Source: Taxillus chinensis (lineage: Eukaryota > Streptophyta > Magnoliopsida > Santalales > Loranthaceae). Taken from it: a DNA stretch of 64,000 nt. The stretch lies in NCBI GenBank assembly GCA_023512835.1, contig CM042092.1, positions 50,040,400 to 50,104,399 of the forward strand, written 5' to 3'. The position numbers and the translations under genes are program-made. The notes under the pieces are model-generated. The model was not told the DNA's origin and ran no database searches. It saw only the letters and a program-made list of their open reading frames with translations. This document shows positions 47,738 to 60,565 of this stretch, piece after piece; position 1 is the first letter of the stretch; the number at the start of each line of letters is the position of its first letter.

Positions 47738-50700
47738 ATGCCTGCAATTGATTCACTTCGACCGCTAATTTACTACAACATATCGTCCCGGTTGAGCCAT
47801 GACCTCCCCGATCGATCCCGTATTTTCTGCCATAAATCGAGCCTTATGTTCCCAAACTTGGCTTCCATTGATCTGCGCAGACAAGCCCAGGCTAGGGTTT
47901 CCAAGAACCTAGGGTTTCTAAAGAACCGAGGGTGGAGAGAGAATCGGACTGGGATCCGAGCCACTGGGCAGGACAGCGAGTCCAAGGCGAGCTCGGGAGA
48001 GAAGAGCGACCAGAAGGCCAGCGAAGGCCAGGGGGTCACCAAGAGCAGCGGCTCTTCGGGCTCCAATTCCAAGACGACCACGACGCCCAGGAAGGAGAAG
48101 CAAGGTAAAGGCGGGTGGTGGTCCTGGTGGACCGGAAAGAAATGGCGGTGGCAGCCTATAATTCAGGCCCAAGAGATGCGCATATTGCTGTCGCAGTTGG
48201 CGATTGTCATGTTCGTTATGCGGTTGCTACGCCCGGGTATACCCCTGCTGGGTTCTGAGCCCAGGGCTCCAACTGCGTTCGTTAGCGTCCCTTATAGCGA
48301 GTTTTTGAGTAAGATTAATGGTAATCAAGTGCAAAAGGCCGAAGTTGATGGGGTTCACATCATGTTTAGACTAAAATCGGAACCCGGAAATCAGGAGACT
48401 GAAGTGGCCACTGCGAATAAGCTCCAGGAAACTGAATCTCTGATTCGGGGTGTCGCCCTCACCAAGCGGATTGTGTACACAACAACTCGACCCACTGATA
48501 TAAAGACTCCTTATGAGAAAATGCTTGAGAATAATGTTGAGTTTGGGTCTCCAGACAAGCGGTCGGGTGGTTTCTTGAACACTGCATTGGTATGTATGCT
48601 ATTGGCAACTTACTTACCTACTGAGTTTCATAGGACATCAAATTTGTTGAATGTTCATAAGCATTTTTTAAAATGTATTCATATTTGTCTATTTTTGCTT
48701 ATTGAATACGTGGATCAACTCGAAACTGTTTCTCTGATTTTGAGCGAAAAAGCCATTGTGGATGTGTTACAATGTAAATCGTCTTGAATTCTTGATATGT
48801 AATTGTAAGGTGTCTGCCTATGTCTTGTGCTGTAATTGTAATTTTTAACAGGCTTTGTGCTGTATTATTAAATCGATGCCCAATGTTCCTCTGTCGACAT
48901 TTTATGTTAACAAAAATTTCAAATCAAATTCTAAAAGTCTTGGGATGTCTGCCCCGTCTCCTTCAACATGAATCCTTTTAGATGGCGCTTGTGCCTCCTT
49001 TTGTGTTAACAAATCTTTGGTGAGACCCTTATCCTTGGGACCACAGTGGCCTTCAGCCCCAAGCACCCCATCACTTGGAAACTTGGGGTTGTGAAGACTC
49101 AAATGCAGACCTGTCATGTCTGACACTTGTGCCTCTTCTTGCTGATCAGAGATAAAACTATTCTGTTTTCTTAAGGTTTATAATTGCAGTATTCCATTTG
49201 AGAACTTCACATATTTCATGCAAGGGAAGAATTACTTGTATTTGTCTGTTTTATGCAGATAGCTTTGTTTTATGTGGCTGTACTTGCAGGACTTCTCCAT
49301 AAGTTTCCTGTAAGCTTTTCACAGGTGAGATTCATTAAACTAGTCTTATTATCTTTTAAAACCTGAAGCTCCTTTTTGGGTACTGATATAAAGTGAATGC
49401 ATACTTTCTGTGCAGCACATGGCTGGCCAGCTTAGGAACCGCAAGTCTGGGGCTCCTGGTGGAGTAAAAGTGTCAGAACAAGGGGAAACAATTACCTTTG
49501 CTGATGTTGCAGGTGTTGATGAGGCTAAGGAGGAGCTAGAGGAAATCGTCGTATGTCATTAATTCCATAACTTTGTTGCTTTCTATTTGTAGATTAGAAG
49601 ATTCAGAAGTAATTTCAACAGTGTTCAGAGCTATTACAAAAATGGTCTTTCTTTTATGACTTTTTCCTTTCCAGGAATTTCTAAGGAATCCAGATAGGTA
49701 CGTGAAACTTGGTGCTCGCCCTCCTCGAGGTGTTCTGCTGGTGAGCTTACTGTTAGAATGGGGAAAAATGTCTCGTATGCATATTCATGTACTATTTTTG
49801 CCCTAAAAGCGGCAACAAAGTTATGATGCTTTGACCAACTTCACCAAAGTTACAACAGTGCATTATCCACAGTGTCAATGCCTAGTTGTCCATTCCATAA
49901 TTCGTCCTTTTTCTACTTACTGTTCTGTTACTAAATTGGGATATGTGTTACCTAGATTCCCCCTCCCACCCATTTTTGAAATATCCTTAATGCATGATTT
50001 TATTGGTAACTAGCACTTTGCATGTCACACAGGTGGGTCTTCCTGGAACAGGAAAGACTCTTCTAGCAAAGGCTGTGTCTGGTGAAGCTGAAGTTCCTTT
50101 CATAAGTTGTTCAGCAAGTGAGTTCGTGGAATTGTATGTTGGCATGGGAGCATCCCGCGTGAGAGATCTCTTTGCACGCGCAAAGAAGGAAGCACCATCA
50201 ATTATCTTTATTGACGAAGTCAGGATCTTAATATCCATTTTTAAAGTTGGTTTCCATCGTAAACCTGTGAACCATCTTGGTGGATTAGATGCGTTTTATA
50301 TTTGTTTTTAAATGCAGATAGATGCTGTGGCAAAGAGCCGTGATGGTAAATTACGTGTTGTGAGCAATGATGAGCGAGAGCAAACCTTAAACCAGTTGCT
50401 TACTGTATGAGTTCCTACAAGTTACTCTTTTATAATTCTGAAGTTACTTTTTTGCTGCTCTGGTGGATTACGTGTGCATGAAATTGTGTTTCAGGAGATG
50501 GATGGATTTGATAGCAACTCTGCAGTGATTGTTCTTGGAGCAACTAATCGCTCTGATGTGTTAGACCCTGCACTTCGTCGACCAGGGAGATTTGATCGTG
50601 TGGTTTCAGTTAGTATACTTGTTCCATAAATTAGCCTTCACTGTATGGTTCCCTTTGATACGATGTTTTATGATGTCTGAATTTTTAGGTGGAGACACCT

Positions 50701-51052
50701 GATAGGGCTGGAAGAGAAGCCATTTTACAAGTACATGTTTCCAAAAAAGAACTTCCATTGGAACAAGACGTCAATCTTAGGGATGTAGCTTCTATGACCA
50801 CTGGTTTTACTGGGTACTTCACCCTCCTTTTTCTTATCCCATTAGAAGCAAGACACCAATATTGTTTCTTTACTAGTTTCATTTTAGTCAATAAATCAGG
50901 AATGACTTTTTCCTTTTTTGTATTATTGCACAGGGCAGACCTTGCAAATTTGGTCAATGAAGCTGCTTTGCTAGCTGGAAGACAACATAAAAATGTTGTT
51001 GGAAAAATTGATTTTGTTCAAGCAGTGGAGAGATCAATAGCTGTACCACCCT

Positions 51053-51113
<61 letters not shown>

Positions 51114-52454
51114 CCAAACCACAGCAGCTCCCAACCCCCTTGAAATTCAAGTTAATCTGTTATTCTTGTTTTTGAGTGTAGTTTCATTGCTAAAATTGAA
51201 TCAAGCTACCTTTTATAGGGCATAGAGAAGAAGACTGCCAGGTTACAAGGAACTGAGAAGGCTGTAGTTGCTCGGCATGAGGCTGGTCATGCAGTTGTAG
51301 GGACTGCCATTGCAAATCTTCTTGCTGGACAGCCACGTGTTGAGGTAGTCTTTTTGAAAATTATCAAAATGTTTTCCTCATTTTTGTTTGGAGAACTAAA
51401 TTCTGCTATAATACTATTGTAAAACTAAAGTATTCTGCTGAGGTGACTGTCTTGTTTCTACTATGATTTATGAGTTGTATGTGACAAAATATATGTATGA
51501 CCATTCATCCCAAGATTTCATGCTACTAAGTATTGTCTTTATATTAATGGCCTCTAAAATTTTGTAGAGGCAGTTCATAGTGTATGTTTGTCATTCGCTG
51601 CAATTGTCGCCAATGCATGCTTAAAGGGTATTTTTGAATACTTAATTGTCATTTGGAAATCCTTTTTTCCTTTATCAGAAGTTGAGCATATTGCCAAGGT
51701 CAGGTGGAGCATTAGGATTTACTTACTCTCCTCCCACCAATGAGGATAGATATTTGCTCTTCATTGATGAATTGCGTGGGCGCTTGGTTACACTTCTTGG
51801 AGGACGAGCAGCGGAAGAAGTTGTTTATTCAGGCCGTGTATCGACAGGTGCACTTGATGACATCAGGCGAGCAACTGACATGGCATACAAGGCAGTAGCT
51901 GAGTATGGTCTTAACCAGAAAATCGGTCCTATATCACTGGCAACACTTTCAGGTGGGGGGATGGATGAGTCTGGAGGATATGCTTCTTGGGGAAGGGATC
52001 AGGTTTTGGTTTTGCCTTTTATTATTTCTATATACAAATACTCTTGTTTTTTCTGTTTGTATTTGTTGCAAACGATGACCCTCCACTGAATACACAGCAG
52101 GGGCATCTCATCGATCTCGTTCAAAGAGAGGTTAAAGCACTGCTACAATCTTCCCTTGATGTGGCTCTTTCTGTTGTCCGTGCTAATCCCACTGTATTGG
52201 AGGGGCTTGGTGCTCATTTAGAAGGTATTCTCTTATTATACCACCCTATTTAACTTTGCGGCATGGAATCTGGAGTCTTGACCTTGAACACTCTTTGTTC
52301 AGATAAAGAAAAAGTAGAAGGTGAAGAGCTACAAGAGTGGTTGAAACTGGTGGTGGCACCCGCTGAACTCGCCATCTTCATTAGTGGCAAGCAAGAGTCC
52401 TTTCTTCCATTGCAGGTTGACCCTTTAGCAGTTACTCCATATCCTGCCTCTTGA
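47738..52454 (+). CDS. FTSH9: chloroplast ATP-dependent zinc metalloprotease, FtsH7/FtsH9-like
   Basis: Membrane AAA+ protease that unfolds and degrades plastid membrane proteins. Exons by splice-site reading: 47,738-48,589; 49,259-49,324; 49,416-49,550; 49,675-49,740; 50,033-50,218; 50,318-50,404; 50,495-50,608; 50,689-50,813; 50,934-51,042; 51,219-51,344; 51,679-52,002; 52,101-52,224; 52,303-52,454. They join in frame to 2,466 nt, 821 residues, near the roughly 800 of Arabidopsis FtsH7/9. Residues 1 to about 60 look like a transit peptide; hydrophobic segments are near 147-165 and 281-299; Walker A GLPGTGKT is at about 375-382, Walker B IIFIDE at 430-435, RRPGRFDR is the arginine-finger region, HEAGH (600-604) is the zinc site, and DDI near 682 gives the third ligand. 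ATG at 47,738 has A at -3. Choice between FTSH7 and FTSH9 is not resolved. All key residues are intact. Confidence 0.93.
51053..51110. repeat. (CT)n microsatellite in FtsH intron 9
   Basis: About 29 CT units start ten bases after the exon 9 donor (GTACCACC at 51,043). The intron (51,043-51,218) ends TTTTATAG. A long pyrimidine run this close to a donor is unusual and length-variable. Confidence 0.95.
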
Positions 52455-52900
52455 TGACCCCAAAATAAGAGTTCCAAGGGGGTTTGGGATCAACATCTTG
52501 CAGGATGTTTCTTCGCTATGACCCTAGCTGCAAGGCTATGTATATATGAGTAAGGTCAGCTGCTCTTAACATGTTCCGTTCTTTGCTTTTTTCCTTCAAC
52601 GAAGTTTCGGAACAAAGAAGGGTTTAATACTTGGAGACTTGATGAGTGCATTGCATTGCACCATCTTACATAAAAACAGGGGAGGGGCGGGTATGTTGTA
52701 CATGGTGGGCTACTTGTAATTGTAATATACACCATTATTTGTTGTCCGTGAATGGTTGCTCTCAGGCAGCCAACTTGTGCATGTTTTCTTACCAAAAATC
52801 GGCATATACATTTGCTCCTAATGTTCCACAGTCCTCATTTTACAGTGCTATGTACGGCACCTAGTAGAAGTAACCTGGCAACAAGAAAGGGAGAAGTAAA
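52455..52900 (+). other. FtsH 3' untranslated region (inferred)
   Basis: After TGA at 52,452-52,454 there is no coding signal. TGTATATATGAG near 52,538 and TGTAATTGTAATATAC near 52,713 are plausible plant polyadenylation upstream elements. The end point is a guess. Confidence 0.35.
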
Positions 52901-53540
52901 ATGAGTCTGGTTACCATTTATGTTGGGACAAAGGGAAATAAAAAAAGGGACAATGGAATTATATGTGATTCTGGAAATTTTTTATGTTTACGGAGCTATT
53001 GCAATAATTTTTATTATGAAAGTATATACTGTTTTTATACATTTATCTCAATACTCAAATCAGAGAATTATCAATCTATAATTCCTTCAGACTCAATTTT
53101 TTTTTCCCTTCACCATTTCGAACTCTTATTGGGATGATATGTCTACTTATTATAGGCCTTTTTTAGCTCTATGTTATTAATCAAATTTATGCCAGTTTTT
53201 GTTGAAAAAACTCATACTAGCTATTATGTGCTAGATGTCCTTAAAACTACATTTTCTAATAATCTTTCACTTAAAAATTAATTTTATTCTGTTTTTACAT
53301 TTATAGTAGTCCTTTCTGATTAATTATTCTTTAAGATCAATTAGAGTTGTGCATAACTTTAATTCGTCTCTAGTGAATAATTTTGATATTCCAAAGATTC
53401 AAACAAGATCGTGTAAGTATATGCGTGTGTTTACAAAAAAGGGTTGAATTTGTATACTTAAAACTAATTTATTTAGTTTACTTGTTAGAGATAATCTTAC
53501 ATATGCTGTTATTGTTTGAGTGATATCTTAGTGTCTTGTG
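52901..53540. other. AT-rich intergenic DNA
   Basis: No gene, repeat family or RNA gene recognised. Confidence 0.5.
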
Positions 53541-54840
53541 CAAAATTAAGTTAACAGCAGGTGTGTATGAAAAATAAAAGACAAAAACACACAATCTGCG
53601 TGATTCGATCAATATAATTTATTCAACGGTGGTGGGGGTGTACTTACACTGAGTCCAATCCAGTATAACTTTTAATATAGTGGTCTTAGGATTAACTCTC
53701 ATATCTTTTAAATGCAAATACAGAAATAATATTACTTCAGTACTCACTCACTGTGATGAACTATCTAGCGTAATCTGCTCCTACGTGTTCAACCGTTTAC
53801 ACCTCTTGACCTTCAATCCCTCCTTTGCCAAACTCATTATCTGTTCGTTGAATGTATAAGAATGAGATCAGGTGAACTCACTATTATCTTGCTCTCAATC
53901 TTCTTTTCTTTGTGTATGCAGTACGAACCACTCCCTGTCTTTTGTATCTCTTAAGATACTTTGCGTGTATTTTGAAAATATTCTAACACCATTTTTTGAA
54001 GTATGACATCTGCTTTTCTTTTATAGGATGATCGTTGCATGAAAACCTTCTGCTAGAATTAGACATATTCTACCTTCTGATATTCATCATTGAAACATAT
54101 TACTCTAGCCTCGGATAACGTCCACATGTTTATTTTGGTTGCCTGAATAACTTACTTAAATGGTGATTATAACTATATTTTGATCTTTCGATTAGCTATA
54201 GCTTCGAACATGACTACTTTGTAGCCTCACAGATGCTTTATATAGTACACACATATGATTTTTGAGTGTGCACCTTCGAACCTCCAAGTCAGAACCTTCA
54301 GACCTACGAGTCAGATCAATTCTAGTTTAGAGCCAGAGACACTTTAATCTTCGGGTTAAGGCTCTGAGTCTTTGAATCCAAGTTAAAGCTAGTGACCAAC
54401 TGACTTTTGACTCTTGGAGTCTTTGAGTCTCTGGGTCTCCAGTTTAGAGCTAGCGACCAACTTAACTTTGACTCAGCTAATCATCTATTCACATTAATGG
54501 GTCTCTAAATCTCTGACCCTTCGAGCTTCGACTCTATGACACCACCACTCTTCACCCAATGCGTCTGCGAGTCTTCGAATCTCCGAGACGCTGCTTTTCA
54601 CCTGACTGCACTTTCGGTCTTCAAATCTTCGACCTTGTGGATCTTCGAGTCTGTGACCTTATGGACCTTTGAGTCTGTGGTTCTTCGAGCCTGGGGATCT
54701 TCGACCCTATAAATCATTAAGTCTACGGATCTTCGACCTTAAATAGACAAAAGAAGTACTTAGTTAGACTCCTTCTACGAGCTCACTTTAAGAAATCACT
54801 CTACAAAGTTATTCAGCCAAGTACAAAATGCTGTTGCCCG
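53540..54840 (-). mobile_element. copia-C 3' LTR (approximate limits)
   Basis: Lies directly downstream, in the minus direction, of a copia RNase H end. The stretch at 53,583-53,650 (AAACACACAATCTGCGTGAT, then TCGATC and CAACGGTGG) resembles the R region of plant copia (Tork/TAR-type) LTRs. A zone of CTTCGAGTCTGTG and CTTTGAGTCT repeats (54,270-54,740) is LTR-like. Exact ends were not fixed. Confidence 0.45.
54280..54740. repeat. TTCGAGTCT degenerate repeats
   Basis: Dozens of short degenerate words (TCTTCGAGTCTGTG, CTTCGACCTTATG, TTTGAGTCTCTGG) pack 460 bp. The texture is like the repeat blocks of the gypsy LTRs although the element is copia. Confidence 0.8.
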
Positions 54841-54849
54841 TATCTAAAT

Positions 54850-55250
54850 ATAACTGTTGACAATAATGACAACTCAAAAAAACTATGGGAACAACAGGTT
54901 TGGTTAACATATTAGTTGAGTTCTTACTCTCCTATATCTTCACAAGTGTTAACACTTTATCATCCAATAGTGATTAAATGAAATGATAATGAAGTCTAAT
55001 ATGCTTGGTCCTTGAATAAAATGTTAAATTCTTGGTAAGTGTTATCACTATGTAATGCATTCATCTTAGTCTTGAACTACTTATAAGTTTGTTTCATGAT
55101 TCTATTCATAGTTATAACCTACAATAAATAAACAAAAGCCATCAGACATTCTCATGGTCTAAATGCAAAACTTCTTGGTGTTGGCTAATGGCATCACACT
55201 TCAATCATCATTTTTTAATTGATCATCTAAATTTTCAGCTAGGACTGAGT
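54850..55250 (-). pseudogene. copia-C RNase H C-terminal relic
   Basis: The minus-strand reading shows HSDNT near 55,055, then degraded TKHID-type DNA near 55,000 and LTNMLTKPV near 54,900, matching the order CDNTSA..KHID..QLADIFTKPL that ends copia pol. Stops and frame changes are frequent. Only the end of pol survives; it is cut at about 55,250. Confidence 0.6.
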
Positions 55251-55254
55251 AAAA

Positions 55255-55376
55255 AAACTGACGAACCTATTTAACCCGATAATCCGATCGACCGAAAACC
55301 GAATAAACCGAAAGCTGAATAAACCGATGTTTATTTGAGCGGGTCGACTAACCTATTAAATCGATTAGATAAAAGG
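55255..55376 (+). other. ACCGA-rich hAT-like end fragment
   Basis: GGACTGAGTAAAAAAACTGA followed by CCGATCGACCGAAAACCGAA words resembles the GGGCTGAGCAAAAAACCGAA start of some plant hAT MITEs. The opposite end was not found; copia-D begins at 55,377. Confidence 0.3.
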
Positions 55377-55500
55377 TGTATTAGTAAAGTAGTTAGTAAC
55401 ATATTATATTTGTCCTATATATAATGTTATATACATGGGGTCATTCCCCTTAAGAAATATAATAAACATATATCATTCAACCTCTCTTCTCCCTTTTAAC
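55377..55500 (+). mobile_element. copia-D 5' LTR, very short
   Basis: TGTATTAGTAAAG to CTTTTAACA, 124 bp, with TATA-like CTATATATAATG at 55,416-55,427, directly before a primer site. Such short LTRs fit the Ale/Retrofit-type copia lineage. Confidence 0.65.
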
Positions 55501-55501
55501 A

Positions 55502-55513
55502 TGGTATCAAAGC
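55502..55513 (+). promoter_or_regulatory. copia-D primer binding site
   Basis: TGGTATCAAAGC, the initiator-tRNA-Met complement with one change, one base after the LTR end. Confidence 0.75.
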
Positions 55514-57290
55514 CATAGCATCATCATCGCACTTGTGATTCACAGTGCAGTCTATACCACAATCATCGCTTCTCAACGACATGCTGTGTATATTTGTATA
55601 CAGTTTATATGTATACATGTACTATGGGTGATTGATTGGTTGATGCTTATTGTCCCCTTTGAGACTACTGATACATGAATATGTGTTTGGTTGGTTATTG
55701 AATTGATGACTGGTTGGTGATTAAAGTGGTGATAACAACAATATGTATTCCGGCTTTGATCCTTTGTATGTGGAGGTGGACATTGGTCTATTTTGTCTGC
55801 ATTACATTATAAAGGCACATACAACATATGTTGGCATTGTTGATTCCCTTGAATCAGTTATTTTATCCCGTGCTGATTATGAGTTCTTGGTTGGTTCTGC
55901 CCGGATGGCTACAAGTTCAGCACATACTGTTACATTGGCATTTTAACCATCAAATAATTCTTCTTGTTTGCTTACTTCCAAGCCTGATACTTGGGTCATA
56001 GACTCTAGCGCCACTCATCACATGATTGATAATTTTAAATTTTTATCATCTTTTCAATCTATGGTGCCACATCATCTCATCCTGTTTTGCTGTTGGTTCT
56101 CAAACCTTTATCACTGGAATGGAGACTACGCACTTAAGCCCATCTCTTTCCCTTTCAACTATTTTGCATTTACCTCACTCACCATAGAACTTATTATCCC
56201 TTAGCTCCTTGACTAAGGCTCTCAATTATTTTATAACCTTTTCATCTTCTAGTTGTATTTTCTAGGATCTGAAGAATGGACGGACGATTGGTGGGGGAAC
56301 TGAAGTTAATGGCCTCTATTACTTTGATCACACTATTCATTTTGGTTCCGTTTCAGGATCTTCTGTTGCCACTATGGTTGCCCATCGTTCCTATGATCAC
56401 TTCCAGTTGCACTATCGCTTAGGACATCCTTCTCTCAGTAAGCTTCAATCTATGTCACCCTCTGTTGCTTCTATTAAGTCTTTTTTGTGTGAAACTTGTG
56501 AGTTAGGTAAGCACCACCATGTTTTTTTCTTTCCCGTCAAATAAATTGGGTGACTAAACCTTTTAATCGGTTCACTGTGATGTATAGGGTCCTTTTCTTA
56601 TATCAACGTCTCCTGGTTTTCGGTATTTTGTCACATTCGTGGATGATTATTCTCGCATGACTTAGTTATTTTTAATGAAAAATTAGACTGAAGTTTTCTC
56701 TTGTTTTTAGCAATTCTATCATGAAATTCAAAATTAGTTTCAAATCCCTATTAAATACTTGCAATCTGATAATGCCAAGGAGTATATGAGTACCTCTTCT
56801 TGGTTTCAGCCCTTTCTTGTCTCTCATGATATTGTGCATCAAACTTCTTGTCCCTATACACTTCAATAAAATGGAGTTGTTGAATGGAAGAATCACCATT
56901 TACTTAATGTATCCCAGTTTTTGCTTTTACATATGCAACTTCCTAAATCTTTGTGGGGTTTTGTAGTTCTTACAACAAATTATTTGATAAATCGTTTTCC
57001 TTCGTTTGTCCTCCATGAATGTATTCCCTACTATGTTTTTTATCATAATGTTTCTCTTTTCGCTCTTCCACTTCATGTTTTTAGTTGTGTTTGTTTTGTG
57101 TAGTGCCTTAGACCTAGTGATGATAAGCTGGATCCCCGCTCTGTTAAGTGTGTTTTTATTGGTTATTCACGCACTCAGAAAGGATATCAGTGTTATAACC
57201 CCTCGACTGGTCGCATTTATGTCTCTGTTGATATCACTTTTTATGAGGATGAATCATATTATCAAGGTTATCGAACTCGAGATTTTATGT
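55514..57290 (+). pseudogene. copia-D gag-protease-integrase relic
   Basis: Gag is reduced to the C-terminal part: 55,743-55,946 has DSLESVILSRADYEFLVGSA, a short reading like copia gag C-termini. Protease follows at 55,984 (TWVIDSSATHHMIDN, the active-site Gly replaced by Ser), then pre-integrase near 56,400 (HYRLGHPSLSKLQSM, CETCELGKHH). Integrase runs 56,560-57,270 across many stops (FRYFVTFVDDYSRM, LQSDNAKEY, VEWKNHHLLNV, LPKSLWGFVVLTTNYLINRF, KCVFIGYSRTQKGYQCYNP). It is truncated at about 57,290, before reverse transcriptase. Confidence 0.8.
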
Positions 57291-57299
57291 AAAATCGTT

Positions 57300-57640
57300 T
57301 TTGCTAGATGAAATTAGAATCATAAAATTGAATAGTGAAATCGAGATTTTACTAAATTTAATATAGAATATATAATTAATTATATAAAATTAAAAATAAC
57401 AATAATAAATTAACTTTGCACTTAAAAATATAAAATTAATTAATAAAATTTGCTTAGAATAATTAAGATGCTAAACATTTAATGTCAATAACTCAAATAC
57501 TTAATATCCACTTTACTCATTAACACAAATTAAAATAAAGTTCTAAACATTTAAACTTAATAAGCACATAATGTTAAATATTTCATTTCACTCATTAAAA
57601 TATATTAAAATAACTCATGAATGCTATAATCATCAAGCTC
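57300..57640. other. AT-rich spacer
   Basis: No gene seen; nearly all A/T, between the copia-D truncation and the hAT element. Confidence 0.5.
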
Positions 57641-60565
57641 CATGTCGCGACCATAGTTACCGTCATCAAAGGAAGGAACATTGCCATTCTCAATCTCTGA
57701 ACTAGTTGAAGCTTTATTGGTATTATTCTCAAACTGATTTGTAATTCGACATCACTGAAAGCCTCTTCTGTTTCATCTTCAATAGATTGTTTAACATAGG
57801 GGCACTACCCACTATAGCGCGGGCGGGGTCTACCTATTACTGTACCCCGCCCCCGCCTAGGCGGTAAAAAATTTTTAAAACCGTACCCCGCTCCATGTGT
57901 AGGAGGGGCGGGTTATCCCGTCCTATGGCGGGCTTAGCGGAGGGAGGCTTCATCCGCCCGCTCTCCGCTACCAACTTTTATTGATCTCTCTCTTAAGACA
58001 ATCCTGCCTTTTAGAGGCTCCACGAAATAGTTGATACAAGTAATTCAAGTACTATTGAGGGCGGAATCAACCTATTACCGCTTCCTGCCATCACTTAGGT
58101 GGTAGATTAAATTTTAAGATTGTATCTCATTCCATATGTAGGAGGGACAGGTTATATCGTTCTTTAATGTGTCTGCGAATGATATTTCATTTGTTATCGC
58201 TTTTTATTAGATCTGTTCATATCAATAATTTTGGTTTAAATCAAATTTCAACATCATTTTTAACCTAAAAATTATCAAAAATAATTTAATTTTACAATAA
58301 TAAATATCATTCAAAGCTATCAAAAATCATAAATAATAGTTAAATAATAATATTTAAAATATTATAAAATTAGAAATAAACATTATTAAAATTAAGCGGG
58401 GCAGGACGGGGCGGGGTATCCCGCTACCTATTACCGCTCCCCGTCCCCGTCTGGGGCGGGGTGTCAAGTTTAAAAACTACACCCCGCTCTTGCCTGGGCG
58501 GGGTAACTCGCCCCGCATAGCAGGGGCGGAGCGGATAGCGGGCGGGGTAGTGGGGGCGGGTATCCGTTGCCCACCCGTAGTTTAACATCATTTTCAACTA
58601 ACCATTTATCATCAGATGGTAGATCTTCAATTTCCATATTTTGATTCCTTTGTGCCTTTCTTTCTCTCAATTTTAAATTATACATAACGAAGACCAAGTC
58701 ATTCAATTTCTTTTGGTGCAAATAGTTTCACTTTTTAGTGTGTACCTATAAAAGATAACAAAATAAAGTAAAAATAAAACAAATTAGTTAGTTTATACTT
58801 ATTATGTAAAATGTAAATAAACATCATATGACCCATACCATTTCAAAAGCACTCCAATTTCGCTTACATCCCGAAGAGCTGCATGTTAAGCTAAGAACAC
58901 AAATGGCAAATTTTTTCAACTTTGGTGTTTCATCTCCATAAGAATCCCACCACTCATCAAGTGCTTTTTTATCCCTACTTGACACTGTAGTTGGAATACC
59001 AAACATGCCTCTTCCATTCTTGAAGTCTTCAAGTTATACATCAATCTTAGTTTTTTTCTTTATGACTAACAACCAATCTTTCTAAGCAAGTATACAAATC
59101 TTACTTTATTGCAAATCCATCATTGAAATTTGGACTACAATGAATTTGAGGATTAAGATAATAGGCAGCAGCATGTAAAGGCTTGTGAAATTACAATTCC
59201 CACCTTTCATTAATGATTTTTAAGATAGGCTCATATCTACAAGATATAAGAAATAGAGCAATTAAATTAAAACATATAAATATAATATAAGCCATAAAAA
59301 TAACATTATAAAGGAAACCCATTGCTAGTGTTTTGCAACTTACTTTTTCTTGACATGGTTGAAGTTAATTTTGATTTTTTCTCTTGCTTTTTTCATCTCA
59401 TAATAAAGGAAACTCATTGTTGGTTTTTTCCCCGAATCCACCATTCCTAGAAATTTAATTAGGGGGCCAACACCTCTAAAACATATAGTGGTAGCTTCCC
59501 AAAAACTTCCATCTAGGATTGTGCTCTATACTAGCTGCCCACCCTTTGTGTGTGTAAACTTACTAGACTTCCATGTGTTAAGAATTTGTCTTCTTATAGA
59601 ATGTATACAATGATTGTAACATTTTTTCACTTCTTACTATCAATTCTTCAGCAATAATAGGACTGAATAGGTGTTTAAGATCATTCTTTATCACCTCAAA
59701 TTTGAACCTTGGGTTTAGAACTGTCGTAATATAGGTCAAAAGATTCAATTTCTCAGGTGCACCCAAATACTTATTATACTTTTGTTGCATACACAATGCC
59801 ATTCTTGCCAACAAGTTATCTGACTCTCCAATCAAATCATTTAATTAAACTTGAACTTCAAGGATTTCTTGAAAAAAAAAAAGATTGGATGTCACATACA
59901 AAGAGCCACTGAATTTTAAAATAAGATCATAAAATATCTTCAAAAACTTCAAAAACACCTTAGATTGCTCCCAATCTGCAACCATGGGAGGGTCTTGTAT
60001 TTTCTTTCCATCCTTTTTTCTTATTTAAAATACCTTATATAATTAGCATCCCCTTCTAGATTCTTGAAGGCTTTCTTAAACTTGAGTGCAGCTTCTAGCA
60101 TCATGTAGGTGGAATTCCACATAGTAACCACATTTAGGCACAATAATACTTTGAATTCAATGTTCACTTCTTCACAAGCCTCCTTAAATCGTTTCAATCT
60201 CGAAGGTGAGTACCTTACATACCTCATTGCATTTCAAATACTTTAAATAGAATCATTCAACTCCTTCAAGCCATCACCCACAATCAAATTCAAAATATGG
60301 GCATAACATCTCATATGAAGTAATTCACCTTTCAACAATAAACCAACTTCTTTTCAAAGAGAAATTCTTTCACCACATTCAAAGCAACACTATTAGATGA
60401 AGCATTATCAACTGTTATAGAAAAAACTTTAGTGATGCCCCAATCATTCAAACAATTTATCGACTCTTTTCCAACCATATCATCCTTATAGCTTGGAACT
60501 TGAACAAAACTAATGATTCTCTTTTGCATTTTCCAATATCACCCATATAGTTGGCTGTAATTTTG
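57640..60565 (-). pseudogene. hAT transposase relic (RICESLEEPER/DAYSLEEPER-like)
   Basis: Cut-and-paste transposase read on the minus strand. Catalytic-domain pieces are at 60,565-60,332 (RIISFVQVPSY, CLNDWGITKVFSITVDNASSN with its Asp). The alpha-helical region follows at 60,227-60,021 (RLKRFKEACEEVNI, MWNSTYMMLEAALKFKKAF) and 59,835-59,578 (KYNKYLGAPEKLNLL, TVLNPRFKFEVI). The dimerisation domain is at 59,006-58,824 (EWWDSYGDETPKLKKFAICV, SSGCKRNWSAF), and the tail at 58,721-58,600 (QKKLNDLVFVMYNLKLRE, then DDKWLVEN) continues beyond a MITE to about 57,640. Frameshifts and stops throughout. The N-terminal BED-finger end is missing: it is cut at 60,565 by the gypsy-4 LTR. Confidence 0.85.
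57797..58579. mobile_element. hAT-type MITE inside the hAT transposase
   Basis: 783 bp flanked by an 8-bp duplication GTTTAACA (57,789-57,796 and 58,580-58,587), the hAT target size. Ends are TAGGGGCACTACCCAC and, inverted, TACGGGTGGGCAACGG. GC-rich termini (GCGGGCGGGG, CCCCGCCCCCGCC) contrast with an AT-rich middle. A unit of about 240 bp is duplicated inside (from about 57,822 and about 58,060; CTACCTATTAC / GTGTAGGAGGG landmarks). Non-coding. Confidence 0.8.

Noticed and set aside
47773..48172. Minus-strand frames within FtsH exon 1
   Set aside because: Antisense to a confident exon; composition mirrors the plus-strand codons.
48590..48787. Read-through of FtsH exon 1 to a stop at 48,787
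   Set aside because: A GTATGT donor at 48,590 and in-frame exon 2 with the expected transmembrane segment show this is intron.
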